NCBI GenBank assembly: GCA_029237695.1
Contig: CM055274.1
Span: forward strand, 23,549,505 to 23,613,504
DNA: 64,000 nucleotides
Direction of reading: 5' to 3'
Origin: Conchocele bisecta
Taxonomy: Eukaryota; Mollusca; Bivalvia; Lucinida; Thyasiridae
Shown: piece by piece, positions 57,401 through 63,926 of the stretch
Layout of the letters: each line of letters begins with the position of its first letter
How positions within the stretch are numbered: position 1 is the first letter of the stretch
Notes under the pieces: model-generated
Told to the model about the DNA's origin: nothing
Database searches by the model: none
Seen by the model: only the letters and a program-made list of their open reading frames with translations
Translations under genes and position numbers: made by a program

Positions 57401-58253
57401 TTTCTATAATAGCGCTATTTATACTCACCTTGAATTAATGTATAGTACTGTACGAGACCAAGTGGGTGGGGTAATGGGATTTTTTTTAATAGGCATTTTT
57501 TGGTGTCATAGGTCCGAGTCTTCCACCTGTGGATCAAATAGCACACCCATGTAATTGCAGGCACTAGATAAGGAATTAGTAATTGAGTATTTTCACTCCA
57601 TCATATCTGAAGCAATTGGGTATTTCAATATTTTAATTGGATAAAATAAAATCACACTACTGTTTATACATCAACAGACAGCAATTATTGAATAGTTTGC
57701 TTCGAAATGAAAACTTGTTTTGGCATTTCATTAGAATTGTCTCCTTGGAGACAATTCTAATGAAATACCAAGATGTGTTTTCATGGAAAATGAGAAAAAT
57801 ATGCTATATTTGTGGTCAGTTTATTGTTTTCTGTAGCATGATAAAGATACTACACATTTGTTATTGCTTTTTGATGCTCACTACGTCTGATTTGAATTGG
57901 GTTTTTGGCAATTTTAATTGGGTATTTACGCAAATACACAGCTTATCTGTAGCGCTGTAATTGTATGCTGATAACGATCTATATTCCTTGTTAGAAGTAT
58001 GACGGTTATTTCATTGACAGATTGGCTAACGGTGCAGATCCTGATCGGACTGTGCGAATGCACAGGCCGATCTGGATCTACACTGATCGCCAAACCCATA
58101 AGCCCCATTTTTCCAGCCACAGCCACATATAACGAACAAATCTGACTCCTACTTTGATATGCCATGCTGTTTCCAGGTGTTGTCGTGGCGTCTCACCAAC
58201 AACACCAGATGATCCCACAGACGAAGGCGGCCCACTACGGATACAGCCCATGA
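36237..58253 (+). CDS. Shisa/CYYR1-like single-pass cysteine-rich membrane protein, four exons (gene-level entry)
   Basis: Joining 36237-36282, 47907-48105, 55246-55388 and 58177-58253 gives 465 nt, 154 residues plus TGA. All three introns are GT-AG with matching phases (1, 2, 1). Residues 1 to about 21 look like a signal peptide with a YLIVFSAVVLV core. Residues 19-81 hold nine cysteines (19, 24, 25, 42, 46, 47, 57, 58, 74), including three CC pairs. Residues 84-99 are a membrane span, followed by a cytosolic cysteine cluster (100, 102-106, 108, 109, 111, 112) and a Gln/His/Tyr-containing tail ending GYSP. Secreted-end cysteine pairs, one span and a short tail are the layout of the Shisa/CYYR1/WBP1 (STMC6-type) group, whose known members act as adaptors in the endomembrane system or bind receptors; the role here is unknown. 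The cytosolic cysteines are candidates for palmitoylation. I am confident it is a gene and moderately confident of the family. Confidence 0.82.
37615..37990. repeat. AT-rich TAGATATCTTATATA cryptic repeat
   Basis: Dense irregular AAGATATCTTATA and AGTAGATATCTTATATA motifs on both strands, almost free of G/C pairs apart from GATATC. Able to form many short hairpins. In intron 1 of the Shisa/CYYR1-like gene. Confidence 0.85.
38480..38902. repeat. Direct duplication (~105 bp, 310 bp apart), plus a third partial copy
   Basis: 38488-38590 and 38799-38902 share TTTATTTGATATG(T/G)TTAGAAA, AACGTAATTCCCTTTTT and CGGGAATTATAAATCTTGG. A third start is at 39469-39512. ACAACCAGGGTAGA also occurs twice (39137, 39367). 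Confidence 0.75.
38903..40056. other. Part of intron 1 of the Shisa/CYYR1-like gene
   Basis: Repeat remnants (39140-39215, 39469-39512). A 114-codon ORF (38905-39249) overlaps them and has no domain. No alternative exon recognised. Confidence 0.45.
40057..40450 (+). mobile_element. hAT-like MITE (GCTCCAGATAAG family I), copy 1
   Basis: Ends GCTCCAGATAAG / CTTATCTGGAGC, about 394 bp, with a central hairpin of ~33-bp arms (CTTGGTATTTCATTAGAATT, GTCTCC / GGAGACAATTCTAATG). It codes only for short repeat-derived ORFs. Orientation is taken from AATTAGTAATTGAGTATT being at the left. Confidence 0.82.
40712..40770. repeat. Short inverted repeat CCTACATGTGCCCATGG / CATTGGCACATGTAGG
   Basis: Imperfect 16-bp arms around a G/C-rich loop that contains GCGAACAGGCGAGG, a motif also seen at the end of the 15954-19385 element. 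Confidence 0.45.
40771..42834. other. Part of intron 1, no feature recognised
   Basis: AT-rich DNA with short ORFs only, including a 73-codon minus ORF at 41097-41318 with no known motif. GGGGGTGGGGGGCG at 41159 is a G-rich tract. Confidence 0.4.
42835..43229 (-). mobile_element. hAT-like MITE family I, copy 2
   Basis: Same ends and central hairpin as the copy at 40057, inverted. The hairpin arms are essentially perfect (43009-43084). Found in intron 1 of the Shisa/CYYR1-like gene. Confidence 0.82.
43645..43937. mobile_element. piggyBac-like MITE, truncated copy
   Basis: Shares TTTGATGTGCAATGATCATA and ACCCCCGATATTAGTGTGGG with 26241-26718 and ends GTGGGCTTGTACCT-TTAA. The other terminus is missing. 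It joins a GCGGATCCAGGATTTCGGGT-type repeat to its left. Confidence 0.7.
44403..44540. repeat. Perfect 138-bp inverted repeat (58-bp arms)
   Basis: Arms GTTTGATCATGTCCAGCCGT ... CTGTTTGAA and exact inverse around a 22-base loop (TCCCAAGGCCGAAGGCCGCG, then GG). Flanking sequence (GTTATTGTTACATTTC, AATTTGAGCATTATATTCAG) is shared with 58676-58830, where the hairpin is heavily diverged. The ORFs read through it on both strands are mirror artefacts. Confidence 0.88.
44644..44757. repeat. Inverted-repeat element with TGACGTCATGAAGGCACTT copies
   Basis: ATTCATATTCCGGGGCC and GGCCCCGGAATGAGCAT are inverted ends. Two tandem GTGACGTC(T/A)TGAAGGCACTT units lie between them, one of them with a full TGACGTCA. 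Confidence 0.65.
45171..45562 (+). mobile_element. hAT-like MITE family I, copy 3
   Basis: Left end CAGGGCTCCAGATAAG, the classic CAGGG start of hAT termini. Possible 8-bp duplication CACTTTTG / CACTTTTT around it. The central hairpin is diverged in its right arm. Confidence 0.8.
46150..46245 (+). mobile_element. hAT-like MITE family I, central hairpin fragment
   Basis: Only the hairpin (AAACATATCTTGTCATTTCA ... GAAATACCAAGATGTGTTTT) and some flank survive; both termini are absent. Confidence 0.7.
46380..46640. repeat. G/C-rich dispersed repeat fragment
   Basis: GGGGGAGGTCCAGGGGCTCC, GGACCTCCCCCACCCCCCGC and GGGGGAGGACCCCCACACCC, of the same flavour as 43434-43640 (GCGGATCCAGGATTTCGGGT) and 37500-37615. 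Probably pieces of one dispersed element with 'TCCGCCCCTG' ends. Confidence 0.5.
46870..46950. mobile_element. MITE, CAGTGGGGTCAGCG family, copy 2 (81 bp)
   Basis: CAGCGGGGTCAGCGTGTAAG at the left and CTTACACGCTGACCCCACTG at the right, almost arm to arm. TA follows the right end; the left flank is degraded. A collapsed version of the copy at 3571. Confidence 0.8.
47572..47642. mobile_element. 71-bp Tigger-type foldback (CAGTTGAACCTCTCTAAATC)
   Basis: Left CAGTTGAACCTCTCTAAATC with GGACACCC; right GGGTGTCGGTTTAGAGAGAT, ending CCACTG, with TA after it. CTCTCTAAATCGGACACC is a common Tigger/pogo terminal motif in animals. Degraded relatives lie at 2308-2392 and 63248-63300. Confidence 0.75.
47712..47842. 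mobile_element. Small hAT-like MITE, CAGGGATTCCGCTGG ends
   Basis: 131 bp between CAGGGATTCCGCTGG and CCAGCGGAATCCCTG; flanks share AGATA. AT-rich interior with AATTGGCGATAAAAA repeated. It lies about 65 bp before exon 2 of the Shisa/CYYR1-like gene. Confidence 0.72.
47907..48105 (+). CDS. Exon 2 of Shisa/CYYR1-like gene (cysteine-rich ectodomain)
   Basis: Acceptor TTCCAG ends at 47906; donor GTAAGA starts at 48106; phase 1 in, phase 2 out. It encodes residues 17-81 with all nine ectodomain cysteines, three of them as CC pairs, and no stop in frame until the intron. The acidic/tryptophan-containing end (DCSDW) leads straight into the membrane segment of exon 3. Confidence 0.85.
48356..48669. 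mobile_element. Palindromic MITE, full copy (intron 2)
   Basis: Arms GTAGCCGATTTCATCAACAT ... ATGTTGATGAAATATGCTAC. The central hairpin TCACAGCCAAAATGGCTGTG has essentially perfect arms. It lies 250 bp after exon 2 of the Shisa/CYYR1-like gene. Confidence 0.82.
48866..49599. mobile_element. TTTCACTAAACTTTGTA MITE interrupted by the piggyBac-like MITE
   Basis: Left GGGGGACGTTTCACTAAACT and right TTTAGTGAAACGGCCCCTAG are inverted. The interior TGTAAATCCATCAATTGAAA matches the uninterrupted relative at 61340-61582. The element at 48991-49495 splits it. Confidence 0.78.
48991..49495. mobile_element. piggyBac-like MITE, copy with both TTAA ends, nested
   Basis: TTAA-AGGTGCATGCCCACTCAG at the left (48991) and TAGGCATGCATCT-TTAA at the right (49492-49495). 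It lies inside another MITE (48866-49599), whose two halves flank it. Confidence 0.8.
50874..50994. repeat. Foldback inside the 2,991-bp element
   Basis: ATACATGGTTAGTGCCGT and GAATATAAAATATATTC against GAATATATTTTATATTC and ACGGCACTAATCATGTAT. AGTGCCGT also recurs at 60858. Confidence 0.65.
52243..52420. mobile_element. hAT-type MITE, diverged copy of the element at 253
   Basis: CAGGGCCATAGCCAG ... CTGGCTACGGTACTG, inside the 2,991-bp TIR element. Confidence 0.65.
54609..54965 (-). mobile_element. hAT-like MITE family I, truncated copy
   Basis: Right part is normal (CAATTGCTTCAGAAATGATG, then TTTCTTACCTGGAGC). The central hairpin is reduced and the left terminus is lost next to the GGCGGCACTCTTGATTTG end of the 50276 repeat. 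Confidence 0.72.
55246..55388 (+). CDS. Exon 3 of Shisa/CYYR1-like gene (membrane span and poly-Cys)
   Basis: Acceptor TTACAG ends at 55245; donor GTAAGA starts at 55389; phase 2 in, phase 1 out. Encodes residues 83-129: WVPIVGSILFLAILIAL as the span, then ten cysteines within thirteen residues, a basic RK stop-transfer, and a Gly/Gln/Ser linker. Reading past the donor into the intron gives only a spurious extension. Confidence 0.85.
55389..56356. other. Part of intron 3 of the Shisa/CYYR1-like gene
   Basis: (A/T)ATGTCCGC repeats (GAATATGTCCGCA, GAATACGTCCGCGG) between 55436 and 55812 form a loose short repeat. Otherwise plain. The last ~100 bases are the GACCAGTGTAGTTCCC dispersed repeat hit by the foldback element. 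Confidence 0.45.
56365..57531. mobile_element. 1,167-bp foldback transposon with 8-bp target duplication
   Basis: Two ~490-bp, nearly identical inverted arms (termini CACAGGTGGAAGACTCGG) surround a ~175-bp unique spacer (about 56858-57036). GATCAAAT flanks it as a direct repeat (56357-56364 and 57532-57539). Because the arms match, the same 61-codon open frame appears on both strands (56555 + and 57157 -). It lies in intron 3 of the Shisa/CYYR1-like gene. An 8-bp duplication fits hAT-type insertion; no transposase is encoded. Confidence 0.9.
57558..57955 (+). mobile_element. hAT-like MITE family I, copy with 8-bp duplication
   Basis: TGTAATTG flanks it as an exact direct repeat (57550-57557 and 57956-57963). 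The left end CAGGCACTAGATAAG and right CTTATCTGTAGCGC are slightly diverged. The exact 8-bp duplication supports a hAT origin for the family. It lies in intron 3, just after the 1,167-bp foldback. Confidence 0.85.
58010..58135. repeat. GATCTGGATCTACACTGATC dispersed repeat, just before exon 4
   Basis: GGTGCAGATCCTGATCGGAC, CGATCTGGATCTACACTGAT, AACCCATAAGCCCCATTTTT. It ends about 40 bp before exon 4's acceptor. Confidence 0.65.
58177..58253 (+). CDS. Exon 4 of Shisa/CYYR1-like gene (C-terminal tail)
   Basis: Acceptor TTTCCAG ends at 58176. In the phase demanded by exon 3 it encodes S-VVVASHQQHQMIPQ... and ends HYGYSP-TGA, a Tyr/Pro/Gln-rich cytosolic tail of the kind seen in this family. Too short and too spliced to appear as an open frame of its own. 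No clear AATAAA lies in the first few hundred bases downstream, so the 3'UTR end is undefined. Confidence 0.8.
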
Positions 58254-58675
58254 CTCGGACATCCAAGACCATTTAATTGATATATTAACATAGTACATTT
58301 GTACATGCTCGGGATACACACGTTTTGACGAGCCCGCTTGCCGACAGTACGATACAGTCGGCACATTGGCGTATGTACGTCCATCCGTATGTACGTTTAT
58401 TTGTGACATGCCATTTGCAGCTATCAAATGGTACCTTAACGGAATTTGCGATCAGCATAGTCCCAGATTAGCACGCGCAGTTGCACAGCCGGATCTGGGC
58501 TTCTGCTGTTCGTGATTCAAACATAAGTAGTTCTAAAATGGGACTACTGATCTGATATTAGGGCAGTGTGTACAAATCAGAATGTACTATTGTTGCAAAC
58601 ATTGTGATGTACTTTTTGTCACGTCTCAGCAGATTGTGAGTATTATTATTATTATTATACTGCCACTTCAATGCA

Positions 58676-58830
58676 AGGTTCGACCATGTGCAGCTGTTGG
58701 TAAACGCTTACCCAAGACTGGACATTGTCAAAGCTTATTGTTACATTTCTGTCGGAAATATTGTTTAATTTGAGCATATATACAGTACTTTCGGTACTTT
58801 GATAATCTGCTTCATTCAAGCAGCTGATTT
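58676..58830. repeat. Diverged relative of the 44403 inverted-repeat element
   Basis: GGTTCGACCATGTGCAGCTG ... GACTGGACATTGTCAAAGC, then TTATTGTTACATTTCTGTCG and AATTTGAGCATATATACAGT align with 44403-44640. Confidence 0.6.
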
Positions 58831-59028
58831 ACACATTCATAATTCCTGCACAAAATATTTACACAATTCCCTAATATTTGATTGGCCCGTAGCAAGTCTC
58901 TGTCCAAAATGTATATCCCAGTAAACTCCCACGCCGAACTTCTTTCCGTAACCGTGAGGCGCAGTTAAAATAATTCTTAAGAAAACGGAAAATAAACACA
59001 TTTTCTTGATGAATTTATTTCAAATGCT

Positions 59029-59275
59029 GGAATTATAAGGAATGAATGGCCTATCTGTGGATTTATCGGGGATAAAAACTTGGAAAAGTCGCGGGAATAC
59101 TGGACGAAGCGATGAAAAATTACAATTTTCTAAAAAAAAACAAATAAAACATTATTTGTTTTGATTTTTTTTCGAAAATTGTAATTTTTTATCACTTCGT
59201 CCAGTATTCCCGCGACTTTTCAAAGTTTATAGCCCGATAAATTCCACAAAAAGGCCATTCATTCCTATAAGATTC
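59029..59275. mobile_element. Foldback element, ~247 bp
   Basis: Arms of about 100 bp: ATAAGGAATGAATGGCC, TCGCGGGAATACTGGACGAA and the inverse, around a T/A-rich centre. No flanking duplication was resolved. Confidence 0.72.
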
Positions 59276-59361
59276 CGGGGCCACAGTACACGCCGCGTGA
59301 TGCAGCTGCCCCATCCTCCGCAGCGGTTTCAAAATGTCAGTGAGACTGTTGTGAATTCAGT

Positions 59362-59544
59362 GTAGCCTATTTCACAAACAGTTCAAAGTATACTTTTCTA
59401 GCAAAGTATTCTTTGAGGGTGAAATCATCATTTATTTCTCTCGAAATGCATTATTTCATATAGAACTAACGACTGCATATATTTGATGATTAAAAGTATG
59501 CAGAATTATTATACTGAAACCTTTACATTATCACAGTCAAAATT
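59362..59544. mobile_element. Palindromic MITE, left half
   Basis: Runs from GTAGCCTATTTCACAAACAG to TTACATTATCACAGTCAAAA, then is cut where the hAT-like MITE at 59545 begins. The missing half is not found on the other side. Confidence 0.75.
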
Positions 59545-59928
59545 GCTCCAGATAAGCTGCGTATTTGCGTAAATACCCAATTAAAATGGCCCAAAACCCA
59601 ATTGAAATCAGAAGTAGTGAGTATCAAAAAGCAATGGAAAAATTGTGGTACCTTTATCATGCTGCAGAAAACAATAAACAGACCACAAATATAGCATATT
59701 TTTCTTATTTTTCCATGAAAACACATCTTGATATTTCATTAGAATTGTCTCCAAGGACAATTCTAATGAAATGCCAAGACATGTTTTCATTTTGAAACAA
59801 ACTATTCAATAATTGCTGTCTGTTGATGTGTAAACAGTAGTGTGATTTTATTTGGCCAATTACAATTTTGAAATACCCAATTGCTTCAGAAATGATGGAG
59901 TAACAATTACTAATTCCTTATCTGGAGT
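59545..59928 (-). mobile_element. hAT-like MITE family I, copy 6
   Basis: GCTCCAGATAAGCTGCGTAT at the left, CCTTATCTGGAG at the right, with the central hairpin. It abuts a half copy of the palindromic MITE (59362-59544) on the left and a full copy on the right (from 59932). Confidence 0.82.
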
Positions 59929-59931
59929 CTT

Positions 59932-60236
59932 GTAGCCTATTTCATCAACATTGCAAAGTATACTTTTCTACCAAAGTATACTTTGAGGGAGTAATCATTT
60001 ATTTTTCCTGAAATGCATTATTTCATATAGAACTAACGACTGCATATATTTGATGATTACAAGTATGCAGAATTATTATACTGAATTTATTACATTATCA
60101 CATCCAATATGGCTGTGATAATGTAATCAATTCAGTATAATGAAAATTAATAAATTTATCCTAAAATTGAAAATTGCTCCCTCAAAGTATACTTTGCTAG
60201 ATAAGTATACTTTACAATGTTGATGAAATCTACTAC
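59932..60236. mobile_element. Palindromic MITE, full copy
   Basis: GTAGCCTATTTCATCAACAT to AATGTTGATGAAATCTACTA, with the central hairpin carrying two mismatches (CACATCCAATATGGCTGTG). Confidence 0.82.
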
Positions 60237-60520
60237 TGATGGCATTGAAGAAATATGTGGCTGTGATGGAGAAATGGGGCTTATGTGATGTATGACCAGT
60301 GTAGCTCCTAATCAAATACATGTAGCACACTAATGTAGTCTGATAACGATATATATTGCTTGTTAGAAGCACAACATGTGTTCATTGATGGAATGGTGAA
60401 AAGTGTGGATATACAGTCTGTTCTGGATCTACACTGGTCGCAAAACCCAAAAGCCCCATTTTACCAGTGATATGTATCTACACTGGTCGTGAAACCCACA
60501 AGCCCCATTTCTCTAGTACT
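60235..60520. repeat. GATCTACACTGGTCG dispersed repeats
   Basis: TATGACCAGTGTAGCTCCTA, ATCAAATACATGTAGCACAC, and two copies of TCTACACTGGTCG(C/T)(A/G)AAACCCA. The first part is the closest match to the site where the 1,167-bp foldback landed at 56357. Confidence 0.65.
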
Positions 60521-60600
60521 TAGCATTTTCTGAGACTCACCAAAGGAACCTTACATAATTTGCAGCAGTTGTATGTCATGAATTATATGCTAACTACGCA

Positions 60601-60753
60601 CACAGGTTAAAGTAACGGACCGAGGTCTATAAATACATTAAATATGCCTAAAAGCATCAATAAATGAACAAAAAAAAATAAAAAATTGTTTACTCCCTCC
60701 ATATACTCCATTATTATGTATTTATAGACCTCGGTTCGTTACTTCAACCTGTG
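60601..60753. mobile_element. Inverted-repeat element, CACAGGTTAAAGTAACGGAC ends
   Basis: Left CACAGGTTAAAGTAACGGAC plus CGAGGTCTATAAATAC; right inverse with two changes; 153 bp. The A-rich centre has AACAAAAAAAAATAAAAAA. Confidence 0.75.
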
Positions 60754-61156
60754 ACTACGCATGCTTTTATGATCTAAAGCTGCCATTATTCACCTGTGGA
60801 TTGAATTGTCTAAATGATCACACCATTTATTAGGGGAATCATATAGAGAATAGTAGGTTAGTGCCGTGAATTGGAAAAAATATCTGGCAAGGCTTAGGAA
60901 ACGGGATGGGCGATGCTCTATTTATCCCATCAACACTACTTAAAATGCCAAACAAATAACCTCAGCCGCATCCTCAAAATCGGAGAATCGACTAGTATGA
61001 CAACCGCACATATTTATACGCCGTATTAGGTCGTATTGACTGGATGTTAAAAATGTTTCACGGCACGTAAATAAAAATATATGGTTTCCCCACAACAGTG
61101 AGACGCCAATGTGTAAGTTAGTATTGCAGTAGTGGTCTAATCACAATAACAATGTA

Positions 61157-61223
61157 TTTGGATACAATTTGCTTCGGGAAACCTCTATTTAATAGGGGTT
61201 CCCCGAAGCAAATTGTGTCCAAA
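61157..61223. repeat. 67-bp foldback
   Basis: TTTGGATACAATTTGCTTCG and GGGAAACC against its inverse, with a ~13-base loop. One mismatch in the outer arm. Confidence 0.7.
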
Positions 61224-61339
61224 TATTTAGTGTTAATACGGTAGTGCATGTGACATAAAAATAAATGCACTGTAATTTTCCAATACCTGTACACTGTACA
61301 GCTACAGTAGCATGCCCGGGGGGGGGGGGGGGGGGTGGG

Positions 61340-61582
61340 GGGGGTGCGTTTCACTAAACTTTGTATGACTAAAATATTCGTTAGTGCAAATTTATGATCG
61401 TCTGGAAATTCAATTGATGGATTTACATTTATTGAGCATAGGCTGCATATGCAGCCTATGCTCAATAACTGTAAATCCAATAATCGTTCACAAGAAAATA
61501 TTGTAAATGTGAAATTTACAGACTATCCTAATTTTGAACTTACGAATATTTTAGTCGTACGAAGGTTAGCGAAACTGCCCCC
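61340..61582. mobile_element. TTTCACTAAACTTTGTA MITE, uninterrupted copy
   Basis: GTGCGTTTCACTAAACTTTG ... AGCGAAACTGCCCCC, with a perfect central palindrome TTATTGAGCATAGGCTGCAT/ATGCAGCCTATGCTCAATAA (61428-61467). A poly-G run adjoins it on the left (61319-61343). Confidence 0.78.
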
Positions 61583-61624
61583 AGGTTCTGGCCGATGGGG
61601 TGAAAATGGTGGAATGAGTTCGAA

Positions 61625-62017
61625 AAGGAAAATTTAAGAATGAGCCTTCTTTTCATTTTGCGAAATTTGGTCAAATTTTAGTTTTATTACGAAAAATTGA
61701 TTTCTCTATGGGAAATTAACATGGGGGGAAAAAGAGGTAGAGGATTTGTGGGAGGAGTCAAAAAACGAAAACATTTGGAAATTGACTCCGAAACCTATCT
61801 AGATAGCTTGGAAATGATCTAACTAAGAAAACAAAAGTTAAATTTTAAAAATCGGTCCTGTATTTCTGAAATTCTAAAAAATTTCCCCATGTTAAATCCC
61901 CATAGACATCTTCACTCTATGGGGATTTAACATGGGGAAATTGTTTTGTCGCAATAAAATCAATATTTGACCGATTTTCACGAAATAAAAAGAAGGCTCA
62001 TTCCTAAATTTTCCTTT
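61625..62017. mobile_element. Inverted-repeat element, GAATGAGCCTTCTTTT ends
   Basis: AGGAAAATTTAAGAATGAGC at the left, GCTCATTCCTAAATTTTCCT at the right. An internal hairpin around AAATTTCCCCATGTTAAATC / GATTTAACATGGGGAAAT is at 61876-61943. No ORF of note. Confidence 0.68.
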
Positions 62018-62484
62018 AATATAATATTATCGAAAAAAATATTCTTTTGGAATTGTTTATATAGCCGTAAAATTTGGGCAGCTTTCGTGAAATAGACAGT
62101 AGTTATTTTAAAGCTTTACTTTTCACAGATATTGTAGTTATTTCCTTCAGAAAAACGAAAGTTAAAATAAAATACATGCCTGACAACATTTTATGGGGTG
62201 GGTTCACACCCCTTGCACCTCCTTCGCTATTCCGCTGTGGTACATTACTGTTGCGTATGTCGTGACTGTGAAATTGAAACTTTCGATACTTATTTGTCAA
62301 ATTCATTAATATTGTATACATGTACTTGTACGTCTGAATTTTCTTTCATTTATTTGTGGGTGTTTGCTGTTGTTTAAAGCTGCTTAAACCGACACAGGGA
62401 TGTAATCTTTTACTTTTGTATATATCTATGCAGAAATAGTGATCTGATGTTTCTTTTTTGCTATAATATTCATACATATATATA
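62018..62484. other. No gene seen
   Basis: Intergenic AT-rich DNA. GGGTTCACACCCCTTGCACC near 62201 is a minor repeat-like patch. Confidence 0.4.
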
Positions 62485-62605
62485 CAGAGCTCCTGATAAG
62501 CTGCGTATTTGCTTAAATACCCTATTAAAATTGCCAAAAACCCAATTGAAATCGGAAGTAGCGAGTATCAAAAAGCAATAACAAATTTGTGGTTACTTTA
62601 TGATG
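62485..62605 (-). mobile_element. hAT-like MITE family I, terminal fragment
   Basis: CAGAGCTCCTGATAAGCTGC through AAAAGCAATAACAAATTTGT, then similarity stops: about 120 bp of one end. Confidence 0.7.
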
Positions 62606-62681
62606 CATAGAAGCTGTCCAATAGATGAGTTTGTGCTTTGCAATCATGACCAGATATCATCAGTGGAGGTAATTTCCTTTT

Positions 62682-63225
62682 ACGCTCCAGATAAGCTTTG
62701 TACGGATCACCGCAGGAGACGTAGAATTCTTTTTTTTATTAATTCGTTCCCACGAAATAACAATTTGTTCCCACGGGAATAAATTGTTAATTCGTAGGAA
62801 CCAATTGTTAATTCGAGTTAAATTGAGGGAACAAATTGCAAAATTGAAGGGAACGAATTAATTTTAAAAAAATCATGTTCCCTGCGGGGCTCCGTAGCTT
62901 TGCGTCTAAAGAGGCTTGTGTACCCAGATTTCAAATTCAATATATATTTTATTTTTTGTAAATCGGTTACCGAATATATCACCTATCTTTCCAGTAATAT
63001 AACATAGGGAATAAATGAGTTGAAAATCCACTTACTTGAGCTGAAAAAAGCAAATTCCCTTCAAGTATGTGAATGGTCGACTTTATTAGAGCATCTTTAC
63101 TCCTTGAAAATAAATACATATTCTCAAATTGTGTGAGTATTTTGTAATTGCACTTTCGACAATCAATACATATTCAGAGGACTTAAATCTGTAAAAGTCA
63201 CATATGCGCCTTATCTGGATCATGC
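62682..63225. mobile_element. hAT-like MITE family II, diverged copy with insertion
   Basis: CGCTCCAGATAAGCTTTGTA begins it; GCGCCTTATCTGGATC ends it. GCGTCTAAAGAGGCTTGTGT and CAAATTGTGTGAGTATTTTG match the family interior. A palindromic stretch of TTCGTTCCC/GGGAACGAA units (62745-62885) is inserted or expanded near its left end. Confidence 0.6.
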
Positions 63226-63247
63226 TCAGAAATTACGAAACCCTTCA

Positions 63248-63300
63248 GAATTGAACACCCTGGGGTTTTCTTGGTGCTCGATTTAGATAGGGTCTACAGG
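63248..63300. mobile_element. Degraded Tigger-type terminal fragment
   Basis: TTGAACACCCTGGGG and GGTGCTCGATTTAGATAGGG resemble the halves of the foldback at 47572-47642. The outer CAG end is lost. Confidence 0.45.
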
Positions 63301-63826
63301 ACCAACTGTGTTTATATTATGAACTGCTTTTACACATTATATAAATGTATATCTGGGATTATCTGCATATAGTACACAGGCCAGGGTTCAATATTCAGTA
63401 ATGCGTTTAATATTTCTCCCTATCTATTCAGTAATACGTGATCCAAAACCGTTAATCTGGCCTAAAATGACAGCTGTTGTTGACAGGCTGTAAAGCAGCA
63501 TTAAATAACTAAATACTACATAGGGTTTTCATTTATAGGCACATTATGTATCTCGACCTTGGAATTTACAATATCTACTTGTGACCCATGACATTAGCAA
63601 CACAATGGACATTGTTAATGTGTAAAACATTATTTAAAACACTACCTAATTATTAAACTTTAGTATTGATCGACCATAATGGCATTGTCACCCATGTAGT
63701 TTAAAACCTAATAAAAACAGCAGTATTCCACACCAGCCGGCACAGCTGCTGATCAACCTGTGTACTTGTGCAGTCCACATAAGTCTTCCATTTATTACTG
63801 CGCTTATGCCATTTATAGCTCATCTA
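63301..63826. other. No gene seen
   Basis: Intergenic AT-rich DNA up to the MITE at 63827. No splice-flanked coding block found. Confidence 0.4.
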
Positions 63827-63926
63827 CAGTGGGGTCAGCGTGTAAGTGCATACACGAACGAACACGACAGGTTGGAACCAACCTGTCGTGTTCGTTCGTG
63901 TGTGCATTTACACGCTGACCACACTG
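63827..63926. mobile_element. MITE, CAGTGGGGTCAGCG family, copy 3 (100 bp)
   Basis: Near-perfect foldback with TA on both sides (63825-63826, 63927-63928). Core CGACAGGTTGG/CCAACCTGTCG. The CCAACCTGTCGTGTTCG half also occurs in the copy at 3571 (3771-3788), so all three derive from one parent. Confidence 0.85.
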
